64,000 bases of DNA from JAMHWF01 sp048500255. Lineage in GTDB: Bacteria > Pseudomonadota > Gammaproteobacteria > Burkholderiales > Burkholderiaceae_C. A model generated the notes under the pieces. That model was not told the DNA's origin. It saw only the letters and a program-made list of their open reading frames with translations, and made no database searches. Both the position numbers and the translations under genes were made by a program. The stretch is from assembly GCA_048500255.1 (NCBI GenBank), contig JASNYH010000001.1:620001-684000 (forward strand), written 5' to 3'. This document shows, one piece after another, positions 1 through 9,312 of this stretch (position 1 is the stretch's first letter; every line of letters begins with the position of its first letter).

Positions 1-43
1 CGACCTGCTCAAGATCGCGCTCGGCGCGCAAGCCAAGACCTGA
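1..43 (+). CDS. C-terminal tail of an upstream gene (partial)
   Basis: An open frame enters from the left edge and ends at a TGA 63 bases before folD; only the last 13 residues (DLLKIALGAQAKT) are visible. That is too short to assign a family. The hairpin just after it suggests this gene's transcript ends before folD. Confidence 0.5.
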   Translation, partial: DLLKIALGAQAKT

Positions 44-59
44 ACCCTCCCGCCCCTGC

Positions 60-80
60 AAGGCCGCCGTCGGCGGCCTT
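60..80 (+). terminator. Probable intrinsic terminator upstream of folD
   Basis: Perfect 9-bp G+C-rich arms AAGGCCGCC / GGCGGCCTT around a GTC loop, followed by a weak, interrupted T stretch. It lies in the gap between the partial gene and folD, so it most likely ends the upstream transcript. Confidence 0.5.
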
Positions 81-105
81 CGTCGTTTCTGCAAGGACCC
101 GCCCC

Positions 106-987
106 ATGACTGCACGACTCATCGACGGCAACGCCCTCGCCGCCCGCATCCGCTCCGACGTCGCCACCCGCGCCGCCGCGCTCACGGCGCGCGGGCGCCA
201 GCCGGGGCTGGCCGTGATCCTGGTCGGCGACGACCCGGCCTCGCAGGTCTACGTGCACCACAAGGTCAAGGACTGCGAGGCCGCCGGCCTGCGCTCCGTG
301 TTCGAGAAGTACGACGCGACGCTCGCCGAATCGGCGCTGCTCGGGCGCATCGAGGCGCTCAACGCCGATCCCGCCGTGCACGGCATCCTGGTGCAGATGC
401 CGCTGCCCAAGCACATCGATCCTCACAAGGTGATCGAGACGATCGCCACCGCCAAGGACGTCGACGGCTACTCGGTGCGCAGCGCCGGCGACCTGATGAC
501 GGGGCTGCCGGGGTTCCGCCCCTGCACGCCCTACGGCTGCATGAAGCTGATCGAGACGACGGGTGTCGCGCTGCGCGGCAAGCACGCCGTCGTGATCGGG
601 CGCAGCAACACCGTCGGCAAGCCGATGGCGCTGCTGCTGCTGCAGGCCAACGCCACCGTGACGATCTGCCACAGCGCGACGGCCGACCTGGCGGCGCACA
701 CGCGCGAGGCCGACGTCGTCGTCGCCGCGGTCGGGCGGCGCAACGTGCTGACGGCGCCGATGGTCAAGCCGGGTGCCGTCGTCGTCGACGTGGGCATGAA
801 CCGCGACGATGCCGGCAAGCTGTGCGGCGACGTAGACTTCGCCGGCGTGCGCGAGGTCGCCGGCTGGATCACGCCGGTGCCCGGCGGCGTCGGCCCGATG
901 ACGCGGGCGATGCTGCTGGTCAACACGCTCGAAGCCGCCGAACGCGCGGCCCAGGTCGACGAATCGCGCGACGCGCTCACCCTCTGA
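106..987 (+). CDS. folD: Bifunctional methylenetetrahydrofolate dehydrogenase/cyclohydrolase FolD
   Basis: Interconverts 5,10-methylene-, methenyl- and 10-formyl-tetrahydrofolate in the cytosol, feeding purine and fMet-tRNA synthesis. At 293 residues it has the usual bacterial length. The family's YxxxK catalytic signature is at Tyr49-Lys53, the PCTP segment near 139-142, the NADP-binding motif GRSNTVGKP at 165-173, and the C-terminal PGGVGPMT motif is intact. The ATG is the first in-frame start after the upstream hairpin. prlC follows after 11 bases, so the two are probably cotranscribed. Confidence 0.97.
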   Translation: MTARLIDGNALAARIRSDVATRAAALTARGRQPGLAVILVGDDPASQVYVHHKVKDCEAAGLRSVFEKYDATLAESALLGRIEALNADPAVHGILVQMPLPKHIDPHKVIETIATAKDVDGYSVRSAGDLMTGLPGFRPCTPYGCMKLIETTGVALRGKHAVVIGRSNTVGKPMALLLLQANATVTICHSATADLAAHTREADVVVAAVGRRNVLTAPMVKPGAVVVDVGMNRDDAGKLCGDVDFAGVREVAGWITPVPGGVGPMTRAMLLVNTLEAAERAAQVDESRDALTL

Positions 988-998
988 CCGAGTCCGCC

Positions 999-3020
999 AT
1001 GAGCAACCCGCTGCTGCAGACCGAGGGCCTGCCGGCCTTCGACGCGATCCGCCCCGAACACGTCACACCGGCGATCGACGAACTGCTCGCCGGCGCGGAT
1101 GCGGCGCTCGAACGCGCCGTCGGCCCCGACGTGGCGGCCGACTACGACGCGCTGTCGGCCGTGCTCGACGTCGCCGTCGAGCGGCTCGGGCGCGCCTGGG
1201 GCGCCGTCGGCCACCTGAAGGCGGTCGCCGACAGCCCCGAGCTGCGCGCGGCCTACAACGAGAACCTGCCCAAGGTCACCGAGTTCCACACGCGCATGGG
1301 CGCCGACGAGCGGCTCTATGCCAAGTACAAGGCGGTGCGCTCGGGCGCGGGGCATGCGCGGCTCGACGCGGCGCGCCGCAAGGCACTCGACAACGCGCTG
1401 CGCGACTTCGTGCTCTCGGGTGCCGAGCTGCAGGGCGACGCCAAGGCGCGCTTCGCGGCGATCCAGGAGCGCAGCGCCGAGTTGCAGCAGAAGTTCTCCG
1501 AGCACGTGCTCGACGCGACCGACGGCTACGCCCACTACGCGCGTGCCGACGAGCTCGACGGCGTGCCGGCCGACGTGCAGCAGGCTTCCGCCGCGGCCGC
1601 TGCCGCCGACGGCCGCGAAGGCGAGTTCAAGATCACGCTGCACTTCCCGAGCTACGGCCCGGTGATGCAGTACGCGCGCCACCGCGCGCTGCGCGAGGCG
1701 CTCTACCGCGCCTACGTCACACGCGCCAGCGAGCTCGGCCCGCCCGAGCGCGACAACGGCCCGCTGATGCGCGAGTTGCTCGCGCTGCGCCACGAGGAAG
1801 CCGCGCTGCTGGGCTATCGCAGCTATGCCGAGCTGTCACTCGTGCCCAAGATGGCCGACACGCCGCGCCAGGTGGTCGAGTTCCTGCGCGAGCTGGCGAT
1901 CCGCGCCCGCCCGAGCGCCGAGCGCGACCTGCACGAGGTGCGCGAGTTCGCCGCCGCCGAGCTCGGCCTGCCCGACCTGCAGGCCTGGGACCTGGCCTAT
2001 GCGAGCGAGCGACTGAAGGAAGCGCGCTACGCCTTCAGCGACCAGGAGGTCAAGCAATACCTGACCGAACCCACCGTGCTGCCCGGCCTGTTTCGCATCG
2101 TCGAGACGCTGTTCGACGTGCAGATCGCGCCCGACAGCGCGCCGGTCTGGCACCCGAGCGTGCGCTTCTATCGCATCGAGCGCGGCGGCCAGCTCGTCGG
2201 CCAGTTCTATCTCGATCCGTACGCGCGGCCCGGCAAGCGCCCCGGCGCCTGGATGGACGACGTGCGCGGCCGCTGGCGCCGCCCCGACGGCCGGCTGCAG
2301 ACGCCGGTGGCGCACATGGTGTGCAACTTCGCGCCGCCGGTCGGCGACCGGCCGGCGCTGCTGACGCACGACGACCTGATCACCCTCTTCCATGAGTTCG
2401 GCCACGGCCTGCATCACATGCTCACGCAGGTCGACGAGCTGGCGGTCTCGGGCATCTCGGGCGTCGAGTGGGACGCCGTCGAGCTGCCGAGCCAGTTCAT
2501 GGAGAACTTCTGCTGGGAGTGGGACGTCATCAAGGGCCTGACGTCGCACGTCGAGACCGGCGAGCCGCTGCCGCACGCGCTGTTCCGCAAGATGGTCGCG
2601 GCCAAGAACTTCCAGAGCGGGCTGCAGATGCTGCGCCAGATCGAGTTCTCGCTGTTCGACATGCGCGTGCACGACGAGGCCGGCGCCGACGATCGCGTGC
2701 AGCCGCTGCTCGACGAGGTGCGCGACGAGGTGTCGGTGCTGCAGCCGCCGCCGTTCAACCGCTTCCAGCACAGCTTCTCGCACATCTTCGCCGGCGGCTA
2801 CGCCGCGGGCTACTACAGCTACAAGTGGGCCGAGGTGCTGTCGGCCGACGCCTGGAGCGCGTTCGAGGAGTCGGGCGTGCTCGACGCGGCGACCGGCCGG
2901 CGCTATCGCGAGGCCATCCTCGAGGCCGGCGGCGGACGCCCGGCGATGGAGAGCTTCAAGGCCTTCCGCGGCCGCGAGCCGAAGATCGACGCCTTGCTGC
3001 GACACCAGGGCATCGCATAG
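999..3020 (+). CDS. prlC: Oligopeptidase A (M3 family metallopeptidase)
   Basis: Cytosolic zinc oligopeptidase that degrades short peptides, including cleaved signal peptides. The protein has 673 residues, close to E. coli PrlC (680). The zinc-binding HEFGH motif is at residues 465-469 inside a typical LFHEFGHGLHH segment, and the C-terminal half keeps the family pattern around FxHxFxHIF near 590. The open frame runs further upstream, but the ATG at 999 begins the recognisable family start MSNPLL and avoids overlapping folD. Confidence 0.95.
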   Translation: MSNPLLQTEGLPAFDAIRPEHVTPAIDELLAGADAALERAVGPDVAADYDALSAVLDVAVERLGRAWGAVGHLKAVADSPELRAAYNENLPKVTEFHTRMGADERLYAKYKAVRSGAGHARLDAARRKALDNALRDFVLSGAELQGDAKARFAAIQERSAELQQKFSEHVLDATDGYAHYARADELDGVPADVQQASAAAAAADGREGEFKITLHFPSYGPVMQYARHRALREALYRAYVTRASELGPPERDNGPLMRELLALRHEEAALLGYRSYAELSLVPKMADTPRQVVEFLRELAIRARPSAERDLHEVREFAAAELGLPDLQAWDLAYASERLKEARYAFSDQEVKQYLTEPTVLPGLFRIVETLFDVQIAPDSAPVWHPSVRFYRIERGGQLVGQFYLDPYARPGKRPGAWMDDVRGRWRRPDGRLQTPVAHMVCNFAPPVGDRPALLTHDDLITLFHEFGHGLHHMLTQVDELAVSGISGVEWDAVELPSQFMENFCWEWDVIKGLTSHVETGEPLPHALFRKMVAAKNFQSGLQMLRQIEFSLFDMRVHDEAGADDRVQPLLDEVRDEVSVLQPPPFNRFQHSFSHIFAGGYAAGYYSYKWAEVLSADAWSAFEESGVLDAATGRRYREAILEAGGGRPAMESFKAFRGREPKIDALLRHQGIA

Positions 3021-3091
3021 CGGCGCGGCGCGTCCGTGCGCGCGGGTTTGGCGTTAGATTGCGTGCAGGATCACCGGGGAGGCTCTTCACC

Positions 3092-3694
3092 ATGACGACG
3101 ACACCGACGCGCTGGCTGCTGCCGCTGACCTGCGCCCTGCTCGCCGTGCCGGCGCACGCGCTGTACAAGATCGTCGGACCCGACGGCCGCGTCACCTACT
3201 CCGACACGCCACCGGCAGACCAACGCGCACGTGTTGCCCCCGTGCCGGCCGCGGCGGGCAACGGCGGGGGCGTCAGCCTGCCCTACGAGCTGCGCCAGGC
3301 GACGTCGCGCTATCCGGTCACGCTCTACACCGGCGCCGGCTGCGCGCCCTGCGACGGCGCGCGCCAGTGGCTGCGCGAGCGCGGCATCCCGTTCGCCGAG
3401 AAGACGGTGTCGAGCAACGAGGACATCGCCGCCTACACCCGGCTCACCGGCACGTCCGACCTGCCGACGCTGGCCATCGGCAGCCAGCTGTTGCGCGGGC
3501 TGTCGCGCGACGAGTGGACGACGTATCTCGACGCCGCGGGCTATCCGCGCACGCCGCAGTTGCCGCCGAACTATCGGCATCCGGCCGCCGCGCCGCTCGT
3601 CGTGAGCCCGTCGCAGCCCGCCGCGACGACGGCCGCGCCCGCCGCCGCGCCGGCCGCGCCGCCGCCGGTCGACCCGGGCGGCTTCAAGTTCTGA
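3092..3694 (+). CDS. Exported DUF4124-glutaredoxin-like protein
   Basis: The 200-residue product begins with a signal peptide (cleavage near AHA-LYKIV), continues with a DUF4124-type segment (YKIVGPDGRVTYSDTPP), then a glutaredoxin/thioredoxin-fold domain with the redox-like motif CAPC near residue 92 and the cis-Pro segment DLPTLAIG. The tail after about 165 is Ala/Pro-rich. A GGGGAGG ribosome-binding site (3076-3082) fixes the ATG. A periplasmic thiol role is inferred from the fold; the substrate is unknown. The 3' end overlaps the convergent MFS gene by 11 bases. Confidence 0.85.
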   Translation: MTTTPTRWLLPLTCALLAVPAHALYKIVGPDGRVTYSDTPPADQRARVAPVPAAAGNGGGVSLPYELRQATSRYPVTLYTGAGCAPCDGARQWLRERGIPFAEKTVSSNEDIAAYTRLTGTSDLPTLAIGSQLLRGLSRDEWTTYLDAAGYPRTPQLPPNYRHPAAAPLVVSPSQPAATTAAPAAAPAAPPPVDPGGFKF

Positions 3695-4892
3695 CGACGA
3701 CACGCCGCGCCGGCAGCGTGCCGCCGGCCAGCAGCGCGGCCAGCGTCCAGAACAGCGCCGACGCGCCGACCACGGCGCCGACGGCGCCGAACACGAGCGG
3801 CATCGCCGCGCCCGACAGATTGATCGTCATCGAGCGCAGCGCGATCGCCTCGCCGTGGCGCTCGGCCGGCGTGATGTGGTGCAGCATCGACATCACCATC
3901 GGCTGCACCGCGCCCAGCGCCAGCCCGACGAGCACGGCACACGCGCCCATCGACGCCGCGTCGCGCGCGAACGGATAGGCGACGAAGACGGCACCCACCC
4001 AGAGCATCGCGCCGACCAGCACGCGCGTCTCGCTGACGCGATGCGCCAGCAGCGGGATGACGAGCCGCACCGCCGTGACGGCGACGGCGAAGGCGCCGAG
4101 CACGCCGCCGATCGCCGACGCGCTCAGCCCCAGTTCGTGGCCGAGCACCGGCACGACGAAGGTGTGCAGGTCCCAGCTCGCCGACACCAGCCAGCTCACG
4201 AACAGCAGCCGGCGCAGCGCCGGCGCGCGCAGCAGCGCCCAGGTCGCGCGCGTCGTCGAGCGCCCGCCGCGCTGCGGCACCTCGTGAGGCACGCGGCGCG
4301 CCGACCACCACGCCAGCAGCGGCAGCAGCGACAGCACGCCGAACGCCGCGACGAAGCCCGAGGCGTCGATCGCCACGCCGGCGAGCACCGGGCCGATCAG
4401 GTTCGACACCGACGGCGCCAGCCCCAGCCAACTGAAAATGCGCACGCGCTGCGCGGGGTCGGCGGCGCCGCGCCCGGCGGTGCGCTGGATCGCGATCAGG
4501 CCGATGTTGGCGCCGGCGCCCGACAGCACGGCCGAGGCGCAAAGCAGCGCGAACGGCACGCCCGGCAGCAGCGCCGCCGTCAGCGCCAGCGCCGCGCCGG
4601 CCACGGTGAAACCGACGGCCCAGCGCATCGGCCGGTGGTAGCCGTGGCGATCGGCGAATCGCCCGGCCGGCAGCGCCAGCGCGAACGGCGCCGCGGCGAA
4701 CAGCGCCAGCAGTACGCCGACGGCGAGCGCCGACTGGCCGTCGCGCAACGCGAGCAGCGGCGCGGCCATGCGCACGCCCGCCATGCAGGCGTGCAGACCG
4801 ACCTGGCCGACGATCAGCGCGAGCAGCGGCGCGGTCGCCGCGCGGGCCGGGGAGTCAGGTCCGGGGGGCATCGGCGGCATCATCGGCCGCAT
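3684..4892 (-). CDS. Major facilitator superfamily permease
   Basis: About 402 residues, almost wholly hydrophobic, with roughly twelve membrane segments and the MFS loop motif after helix 2 (GRFADRHGYHRPMRW near 78-92). Substrate cannot be read; drug or sugar efflux is common in such proteins. Several in-frame ATGs lie between 4871 and 4892. All overlap the end of rmuC, so the genes are probably cotranscribed and the exact start is uncertain. Confidence 0.85.
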   Translation of the reverse strand: MRPMMPPMPPGPDSPARAATAPLLALIVGQVGLHACMAGVRMAAPLLALRDGQSALAVGVLLALFAAAPFALALPAGRFADRHGYHRPMRWAVGFTVAGAALALTAALLPGVPFALLCASAVLSGAGANIGLIAIQRTAGRGAADPAQRVRIFSWLGLAPSVSNLIGPVLAGVAIDASGFVAAFGVLSLLPLLAWWSARRVPHEVPQRGGRSTTRATWALLRAPALRRLLFVSWLVSASWDLHTFVVPVLGHELGLSASAIGGVLGAFAVAVTAVRLVIPLLAHRVSETRVLVGAMLWVGAVFVAYPFARDAASMGACAVLVGLALGAVQPMVMSMLHHITPAERHGEAIALRSMTINLSGAAMPLVFGAVGAVVGASALFWTLAALLAGGTLPARRVVVRT

Positions 4893-6306
4893 CGGCGAGG
4901 CCCGGCAACAGCTGCGCGGCGCGCGCCTCGGGCAGCGCCTCGACGCCCTTGAGCCGGCGCTGCATCGCGCGCGTGCGCACCTCGGCCGCGTCGATCGTGC
5001 TGCTGGCCTCCTCGAGCTTGCGCTTGGTCTTGGCGAGCACGTCGCCGAAGCGGGCGAACTCCGTCTTGACGGCGCCGAGCACCTCCCACACCTCGGCCGA
5101 GCGCTTCTCGAGCACCAGCGTGCGAAAGCCCATCTGCAGGCTGCTGAGCGTGGCCAGCAGCGTGGTCGGGCCGGCGAGCATCACCTTGTGGTCGCGCTGC
5201 AGCGCGTCGACCAGCCCGGGGCGGCGCAGCGCCTCGGCGTACAGGCCCTCGGTGGGCACGAACATGATGCCGAAGTCGGTCGTGTGCGGCGGCGCCACGT
5301 ACTTGTCGCGGATCGTCTTCGCCTCGCTGCGCAGCCGCAGCTCGATGGCGCGCGCCGCCGCATCGGCGGCCACCGGGTCGGCGCGCTCCTGGGCCTCGAC
5401 CAGGCGCTCGTAGTCGTCGCGCGGGAACTTGCAGTCGATCGGCAGCCATAGCGGCGCGCCGTCGTCGCGCCGCCCGGGCAGGCGGATCGCGAACTCGACG
5501 CGCGCGCCGCTGCCGGGCAGCGTCTCGACGTTCGTCGCGTACTGCTCGGGCGTGAACACCTGCTCGAGCAGCGCGGCGAGCTGGACCTCGCCGAACACGC
5601 CGCGCGACTTGACGTTGGTCAGCACGCGGTTGAGCGAGCCGACGTCGCGCGCCAGCGACTGCATCTCGCCCAGCCCCTTGTGCACCTGGTCGAGCCGCTC
5701 GGCCACCTGGCGGAAGCTCTCGCCGAGCCGCGCCTCGAGCGTCGCGTGCAGCTTCTCGTCGACGGTGGCGCGCATCTGCTCGAGCTTCTTCTCGTTGTCG
5801 GCCTGGATCGCGCCGAGCTTGCCCTCGACGGCCGCGCGCACCTCGGCCATGCGCTGGTCGTTGGCCTGCGACAGCGCCTGCAACTGCTCGGTCAGCGTCT
5901 GCGAGAAGCGGCGCAGCGCCGCGTCCTGCGCCTCGCGCGCGCCGAGCGCCTGCGTCGCCTGCGCCTGCGTCGCCGTCGTGAGCGACTGGCCGATCGACTG
6001 CTGCAGCGCACCGAGCTGCACGCGGAAGCTGTCGATCTGCTCGTTCTGCGTGCGCGCGACGTCGCCCTGCTGCACCAGCAGCATCTGCTGAAACGTGGCG
6101 AGCGAACCGGCGAGCTCCTGGCGCGTCGACACCGCGCTGCGCCCCACCTCGTCGCGCAGCTCGCGCTCGAGCCGCTCGCTCGCCGCCACGAGGTCGCGGC
6201 GCAACGCCTCGGCCGCCTCGTCGCGCGGGCGCCGCAGCAGCAGCGCCGCCAGCAGCACGACGACGAGCGCCAGCGCTACGAGCGTCGCCCAGGTGGTCCA
6301 GACCAT
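4855..6306 (-). CDS. rmuC: DNA recombination protein RmuC
   Basis: About 483 residues: an N-terminal membrane anchor (residues 5-25), a long Gln/Glu/Ala-rich coiled coil (about 40-200), then the conserved RmuC nuclease-like domain with the segments LLEQVFTPEQYATN and DCKFPRDDYERL and the block GIMFVPTEGLYAEAL. RmuC limits inversions at short inverted repeats; the biochemical activity is less clear. A GTG at 6321 overlapping the stop of the upstream gene (GTGA) is an alternative start that adds five residues. Confidence 0.94.
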   Translation of the reverse strand: MVWTTWATLVALALVVVLLAALLLRRPRDEAAEALRRDLVAASERLERELRDEVGRSAVSTRQELAGSLATFQQMLLVQQGDVARTQNEQIDSFRVQLGALQQSIGQSLTTATQAQATQALGAREAQDAALRRFSQTLTEQLQALSQANDQRMAEVRAAVEGKLGAIQADNEKKLEQMRATVDEKLHATLEARLGESFRQVAERLDQVHKGLGEMQSLARDVGSLNRVLTNVKSRGVFGEVQLAALLEQVFTPEQYATNVETLPGSGARVEFAIRLPGRRDDGAPLWLPIDCKFPRDDYERLVEAQERADPVAADAAARAIELRLRSEAKTIRDKYVAPPHTTDFGIMFVPTEGLYAEALRRPGLVDALQRDHKVMLAGPTTLLATLSSLQMGFRTLVLEKRSAEVWEVLGAVKTEFARFGDVLAKTKRKLEEASSTIDAAEVRTRAMQRRLKGVEALPEARAAQLLPGLADAADDAADAPRT

Positions 6307-6317
6307 CGATGTGTCCG

Positions 6318-7313
6318 TCACGCGCCGGCCAGCACTTCGGGGTTGATCGGCGTCGGCGGCCGGCCGGCGCTCGGCCCGCAGCCCAGCGCCGCGATCAGGT
6401 TGTCGGCCGCCAGGTCGGCCATCGCACGCCGCGTCGCGACGGTGGCGCTGGCGATGTGCGGCGTCAGCACGACGTTGGGCACGGTCAGCAGGTCGGGATG
6501 GACGACGGGCTCGCCCTCGTAGACGTCGAGGCCGGCCGCCGCAATGCGCCGCTCGCGCAGCGCCGTGGCGAGCGCGGCGTCGTCGACGATGCCGCCGCGC
6601 GCCACGTTGGTCAGCGTCGCCGTCGGCTTCATCAGTGCCAGCTCGGCCGCGCCGATCGCGTGGTGCGACGCTGCCGAGTACGGCAGCACGAGCACCAGGT
6701 GGTCGGCCTCGCGCAGCAGCGTCTCCTTGTCGACGTAGCGCGCGCCCAGCCCGGCCTCGACGGTGGCGTCGAGCCGCGAGCGGTTGTGATAGATCAGCCT
6801 CATGCGAAAGCCGAGCACGCCGCGCCGCGCGATCGCCTGGCCGATGCGGCCCATGCCGAGGATGCCGAGCGTCGCGCCGTGCACGTCGCTGCCGGCGAAC
6901 ATGTCGTAGGACCACTTGGTCCACTCGCCGCGGCGCAGGAAGTGCTCGGACTCGGCCATGCGGCGCGCCGCCGCCATCATCAGCGCGAAGCCGAAGTCGG
7001 CCGTCGTCTCGGTCAGCACGTCGGGCGTGTTGGTCACGACGACGCGGCGCGCCGTGCAGGCGGCGACGTCGATGTTGTTGTAGCCGACCGCCATGTTGCA
7101 GACGGCACGCAGCTGCGGGTTGGCGTCGAGCACCTCGGCGTCGACGCGCTCGCTGCCGGTGACGAAGGCTCCCGACTTGCCGTGCAGGCGCGCCGCCAGC
7201 TCGGCCTTCGTGAAGATGCCATCGTCGCCGTTGACGTCGACGTCGAAGTGCTGCGCCAGCCGCTCGATCACCTCGGGAAAGACGGTACGCGCGACGAGGA
7301 CCTTGTGCTTCAT
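6318..7313 (-). CDS. 2-hydroxyacid dehydrogenase (glyoxylate/hydroxypyruvate reductase type)
   Basis: 331-residue D-isomer-specific 2-hydroxyacid dehydrogenase. The Rossmann motif GMGRIGQAIA is near residue 155, the catalytic Arg sits in NVARGGIVDD, the Glu in GLDVYEGEP and the His in LTPHIAS. Family members reduce glyoxylate or hydroxypyruvate with NAD(P)H; which one this uses is not visible (GhrB-like by overall pattern). The ATG overlaps the stop of the upstream transporter (ATGA), so it is translationally coupled in a transporter-dehydrogenase-rmuC-MFS run. Confidence 0.9.
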   Translation of the reverse strand: MKHKVLVARTVFPEVIERLAQHFDVDVNGDDGIFTKAELAARLHGKSGAFVTGSERVDAEVLDANPQLRAVCNMAVGYNNIDVAACTARRVVVTNTPDVLTETTADFGFALMMAAARRMAESEHFLRRGEWTKWSYDMFAGSDVHGATLGILGMGRIGQAIARRGVLGFRMRLIYHNRSRLDATVEAGLGARYVDKETLLREADHLVLVLPYSAASHHAIGAAELALMKPTATLTNVARGGIVDDAALATALRERRIAAAGLDVYEGEPVVHPDLLTVPNVVLTPHIASATVATRRAMADLAADNLIAALGCGPSAGRPPTPINPEVLAGA

Positions 7314-8665
7314 TGCGACGGAACTCCGGTGGAAACGGGGACGGGGGCGGCCGCCGGCGCGTTGCCGCGCGGCGTACTGCCGGGGTGAAAGCCGATCAGC
7401 GCCAGCATGACGAAGAAACCGATGACGTAGGCGACGGCCACGAACCAGCCGTGGCGCAGCCACTGGCCGACGGAGCGCGCCTCGGGGTACATGTTCGACA
7501 GCGCGACGCCGGCCGACGAGCCGAACCAGATCATCGAGCCGCCGAAGCCGACGGCATAGGCGAGGAAGCCCCAGTCGTAGCCCCCCTGCTTGATCGCCAG
7601 CGCCGTCAGCGGGATGTTGTCGAACACGGCCGACAGGAAGCCGAGGCCGAGCGCCGTCGGCCACGACGCGAGGGGCAGCTTCTCGACCGGCATCATCGAC
7701 GCGCACATCACGAGCGACAGCAGGAACACGGAGCCCTTGAACGCGCCAGGCAGCAGCGACCAGTCGGGGCGGCGCAGCCCGGCCGTCAGCAGCACGGCGG
7801 CCCACACCGCCGCGCCGAGGAACGGGAAGGCGTCCGACACCTCGTTGAAGCGCGTGTTGACGACCACGTTGACGGCGACCGCAGCCACCAGGATGAACGC
7901 GACCACGCCGACGCGCGTCCAGTCGACGTGCGTGCCGGCCGCCGAGTCCTTCTGGATCGGCGAGAAGGCCTGCTGCCGGCGGGCCGCCGGGATGCCGAAC
8001 ACGAGCAGCGCGACGGCCGCCGCGATGTAGGCCTCGATCACCTCGAACGGCGAGACGCCGGCGATCCACATCATCGTCGTCGTCGTGTCGCCGACCACGC
8101 TGCCGGCGCCGCCGCCGTTGGACGCCGCGACGATCGCCGCCAGGTAGCCGATGTGCACCTTGCCGCGGAACACGGTGTGCGCGATCGCGCCGCCGATCAT
8201 CGCCGCCGCGATGTTGTCGAGAAAGCCCGACAGCACGAATACGAGCGCGAGCAGCGCGAAGCAGCCCTTCCAGTCGTCGGGCAGCCAGCGCGGCAGCACG
8301 GCGGGGACCTCGCTCTCCTCGAAGTGCTTGGCCAGCAGCGCGAAGCCGAGCAGCAGCAGCAGCAGGTTCACGAGGATGACCCACTCGTGGTTCAGGTGGC
8401 GCAGCAGCCCGCCGAAACCCGTGCCGGTGGCGAACGGCGACAGCGCGATCTTGTAGACCGCGATCACGATCGCACCGCCGAGCGCGATCGGCAGCGTGTG
8501 ATGGTGGAACAGCGCGACGCCGGCGAGCACCAGGCCGAACAGGATGAACTCGACGGGCACCGAGCCCAGTGCCGGCCCGGCAAAGCCGGCGGCGGCATCG
8601 GCGGCCCACACAGGCGCCGCGGCCAGGGACATCACGACGGCCGCCGCGGCATTGCGCAGATTCAC
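7310..8665 (-). CDS. NhaD/ArsB-type ion transporter
   Basis: 451-residue polytopic membrane protein with an N-terminal signal-like segment and about eleven further hydrophobic stretches. Two Asp-Asn motifs in hydrophobic context (FLDNIAAAMIGG and VFDNIPLTALAI) mark the two inverted halves typical of the ion-transporter superfamily that includes NhaD Na+/H+ antiporters and citrate transporters. Na+/H+ antiport is the best guess from overall pattern. Translation starts at a GTG with a GAGGAG ribosome-binding site a few bases upstream. It heads the minus-strand run. Confidence 0.85.
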   Translation of the reverse strand: MNLRNAAAAVVMSLAAAPVWAADAAAGFAGPALGSVPVEFILFGLVLAGVALFHHHTLPIALGGAIVIAVYKIALSPFATGTGFGGLLRHLNHEWVILVNLLLLLLGFALLAKHFEESEVPAVLPRWLPDDWKGCFALLALVFVLSGFLDNIAAAMIGGAIAHTVFRGKVHIGYLAAIVAASNGGGAGSVVGDTTTTMMWIAGVSPFEVIEAYIAAAVALLVFGIPAARRQQAFSPIQKDSAAGTHVDWTRVGVVAFILVAAVAVNVVVNTRFNEVSDAFPFLGAAVWAAVLLTAGLRRPDWSLLPGAFKGSVFLLSLVMCASMMPVEKLPLASWPTALGLGFLSAVFDNIPLTALAIKQGGYDWGFLAYAVGFGGSMIWFGSSAGVALSNMYPEARSVGQWLRHGWFVAVAYVIGFFVMLALIGFHPGSTPRGNAPAAAPVPVSTGVPSQ

Positions 8666-8738
8666 GATCGATCTCCTCGGTATTGCTTTGCTTCGAGAGT
8701 GCGCGAGATTCTATGCAAGGCCCCGCGCGCGGCCGGCA

Positions 8739-9206
8739 TCAGCGCAGCCGCTCGAGCGCCCGCAGCAGCGCGTCGGGCAGCGCGGTCGGGCGCTGCGTCG
8801 CGCGGTCGACGTAGACGTGCACGAAGTGGCCGCGCGCCGCGCTGAGCGCGACGCCGCGCGCGAACAGGCCGATCTCGTAGCGCACGCTCGACGAGCCGAC
8901 GTGGGCGACGCGCAGCCCGGCGTCGATCGTCTGCGGGAAGGCGAGCGGCGCGAAGTAGTTGCACTGCGTCTCGACGACCAGGCCGATCACGCTGCCGCGC
9001 TCGATGTCGAGCGCGCCGGCCTCGATCAGGTAACCGTTGACGACGGTGTCGAAGTAGCTGTAGTAGACGACGTTGTTGACGTGGCCGTAGACGTCGTTGT
9101 CCATCCAGCGCGTGGGCAGCGACGCGTAGTGGCGGAAGGCCTCTCGCGGCACGGGCTGCACGCGGGGCGGAGTGGCGGACTCGGGCGTCGTGTCGGTCGG
9201 CTTCAT
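8739..9206 (-). CDS. Acyl-CoA thioesterase, 4-hydroxybenzoyl-CoA thioesterase family
   Basis: 155-residue hotdog-fold protein with the family signature WMDNDVYGHVNN, whose Asp is the usual catalytic residue. It probably hydrolyses short acyl-CoA or aryl-CoA; the substrate is not predictable. The gene is divergent from the phasin gene across a 160-base control region. Confidence 0.88.
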   Translation of the reverse strand: MKPTDTTPESATPPRVQPVPREAFRHYASLPTRWMDNDVYGHVNNVVYYSYFDTVVNGYLIEAGALDIERGSVIGLVVETQCNYFAPLAFPQTIDAGLRVAHVGSSSVRYEIGLFARGVALSAARGHFVHVYVDRATQRPTALPDALLRALERLR

Positions 9207-9255
9207 GGCGCCAATTGTTCCATTCGCGCCGGGCCTATAGGCGCGGCACTCTAGA

Positions 9256-9272
9256 TTGCTGCATCGCAGCAA
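9256..9272. promoter_or_regulatory. Upstream PhaR-type operator of phaP
   Basis: A perfect dyad TTGCTGC-ATC-GCAGCAA lies just upstream of the phasin -35 element. TGC-rich dyads of this kind are the known binding sites of PhaR, the polyhydroxybutyrate-sensing repressor of phasin genes. Assignment is by analogy; no phaR gene is in the window. Confidence 0.7.
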
Positions 9273-9279
9273 AAAGTGC

Positions 9280-9307
9280 TTGAAATCGGCCGGAGGACCC
9301 GTATACT
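9280..9307 (+). promoter_or_regulatory. Sigma-70 type promoter of phaP
   Basis: TTGAAA (9280-9285) and TATACT (9302-9307) are separated by 16 bases, a strong match to the sigma-70 consensus. The expected transcription start near 9314 falls inside the second PhaR-type dyad, which fits repression by promoter occlusion. Confidence 0.7.
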
Positions 9308-9312
9308 CCATC

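Noticed and set aside
531..1793. Long antisense frames opposite folD/prlC and opposite many other genes
   Set aside because: High G+C gives long open frames on the other strand; they are Arg/Ala/Val-rich, lack family motifs and overlap well-supported genes entirely.
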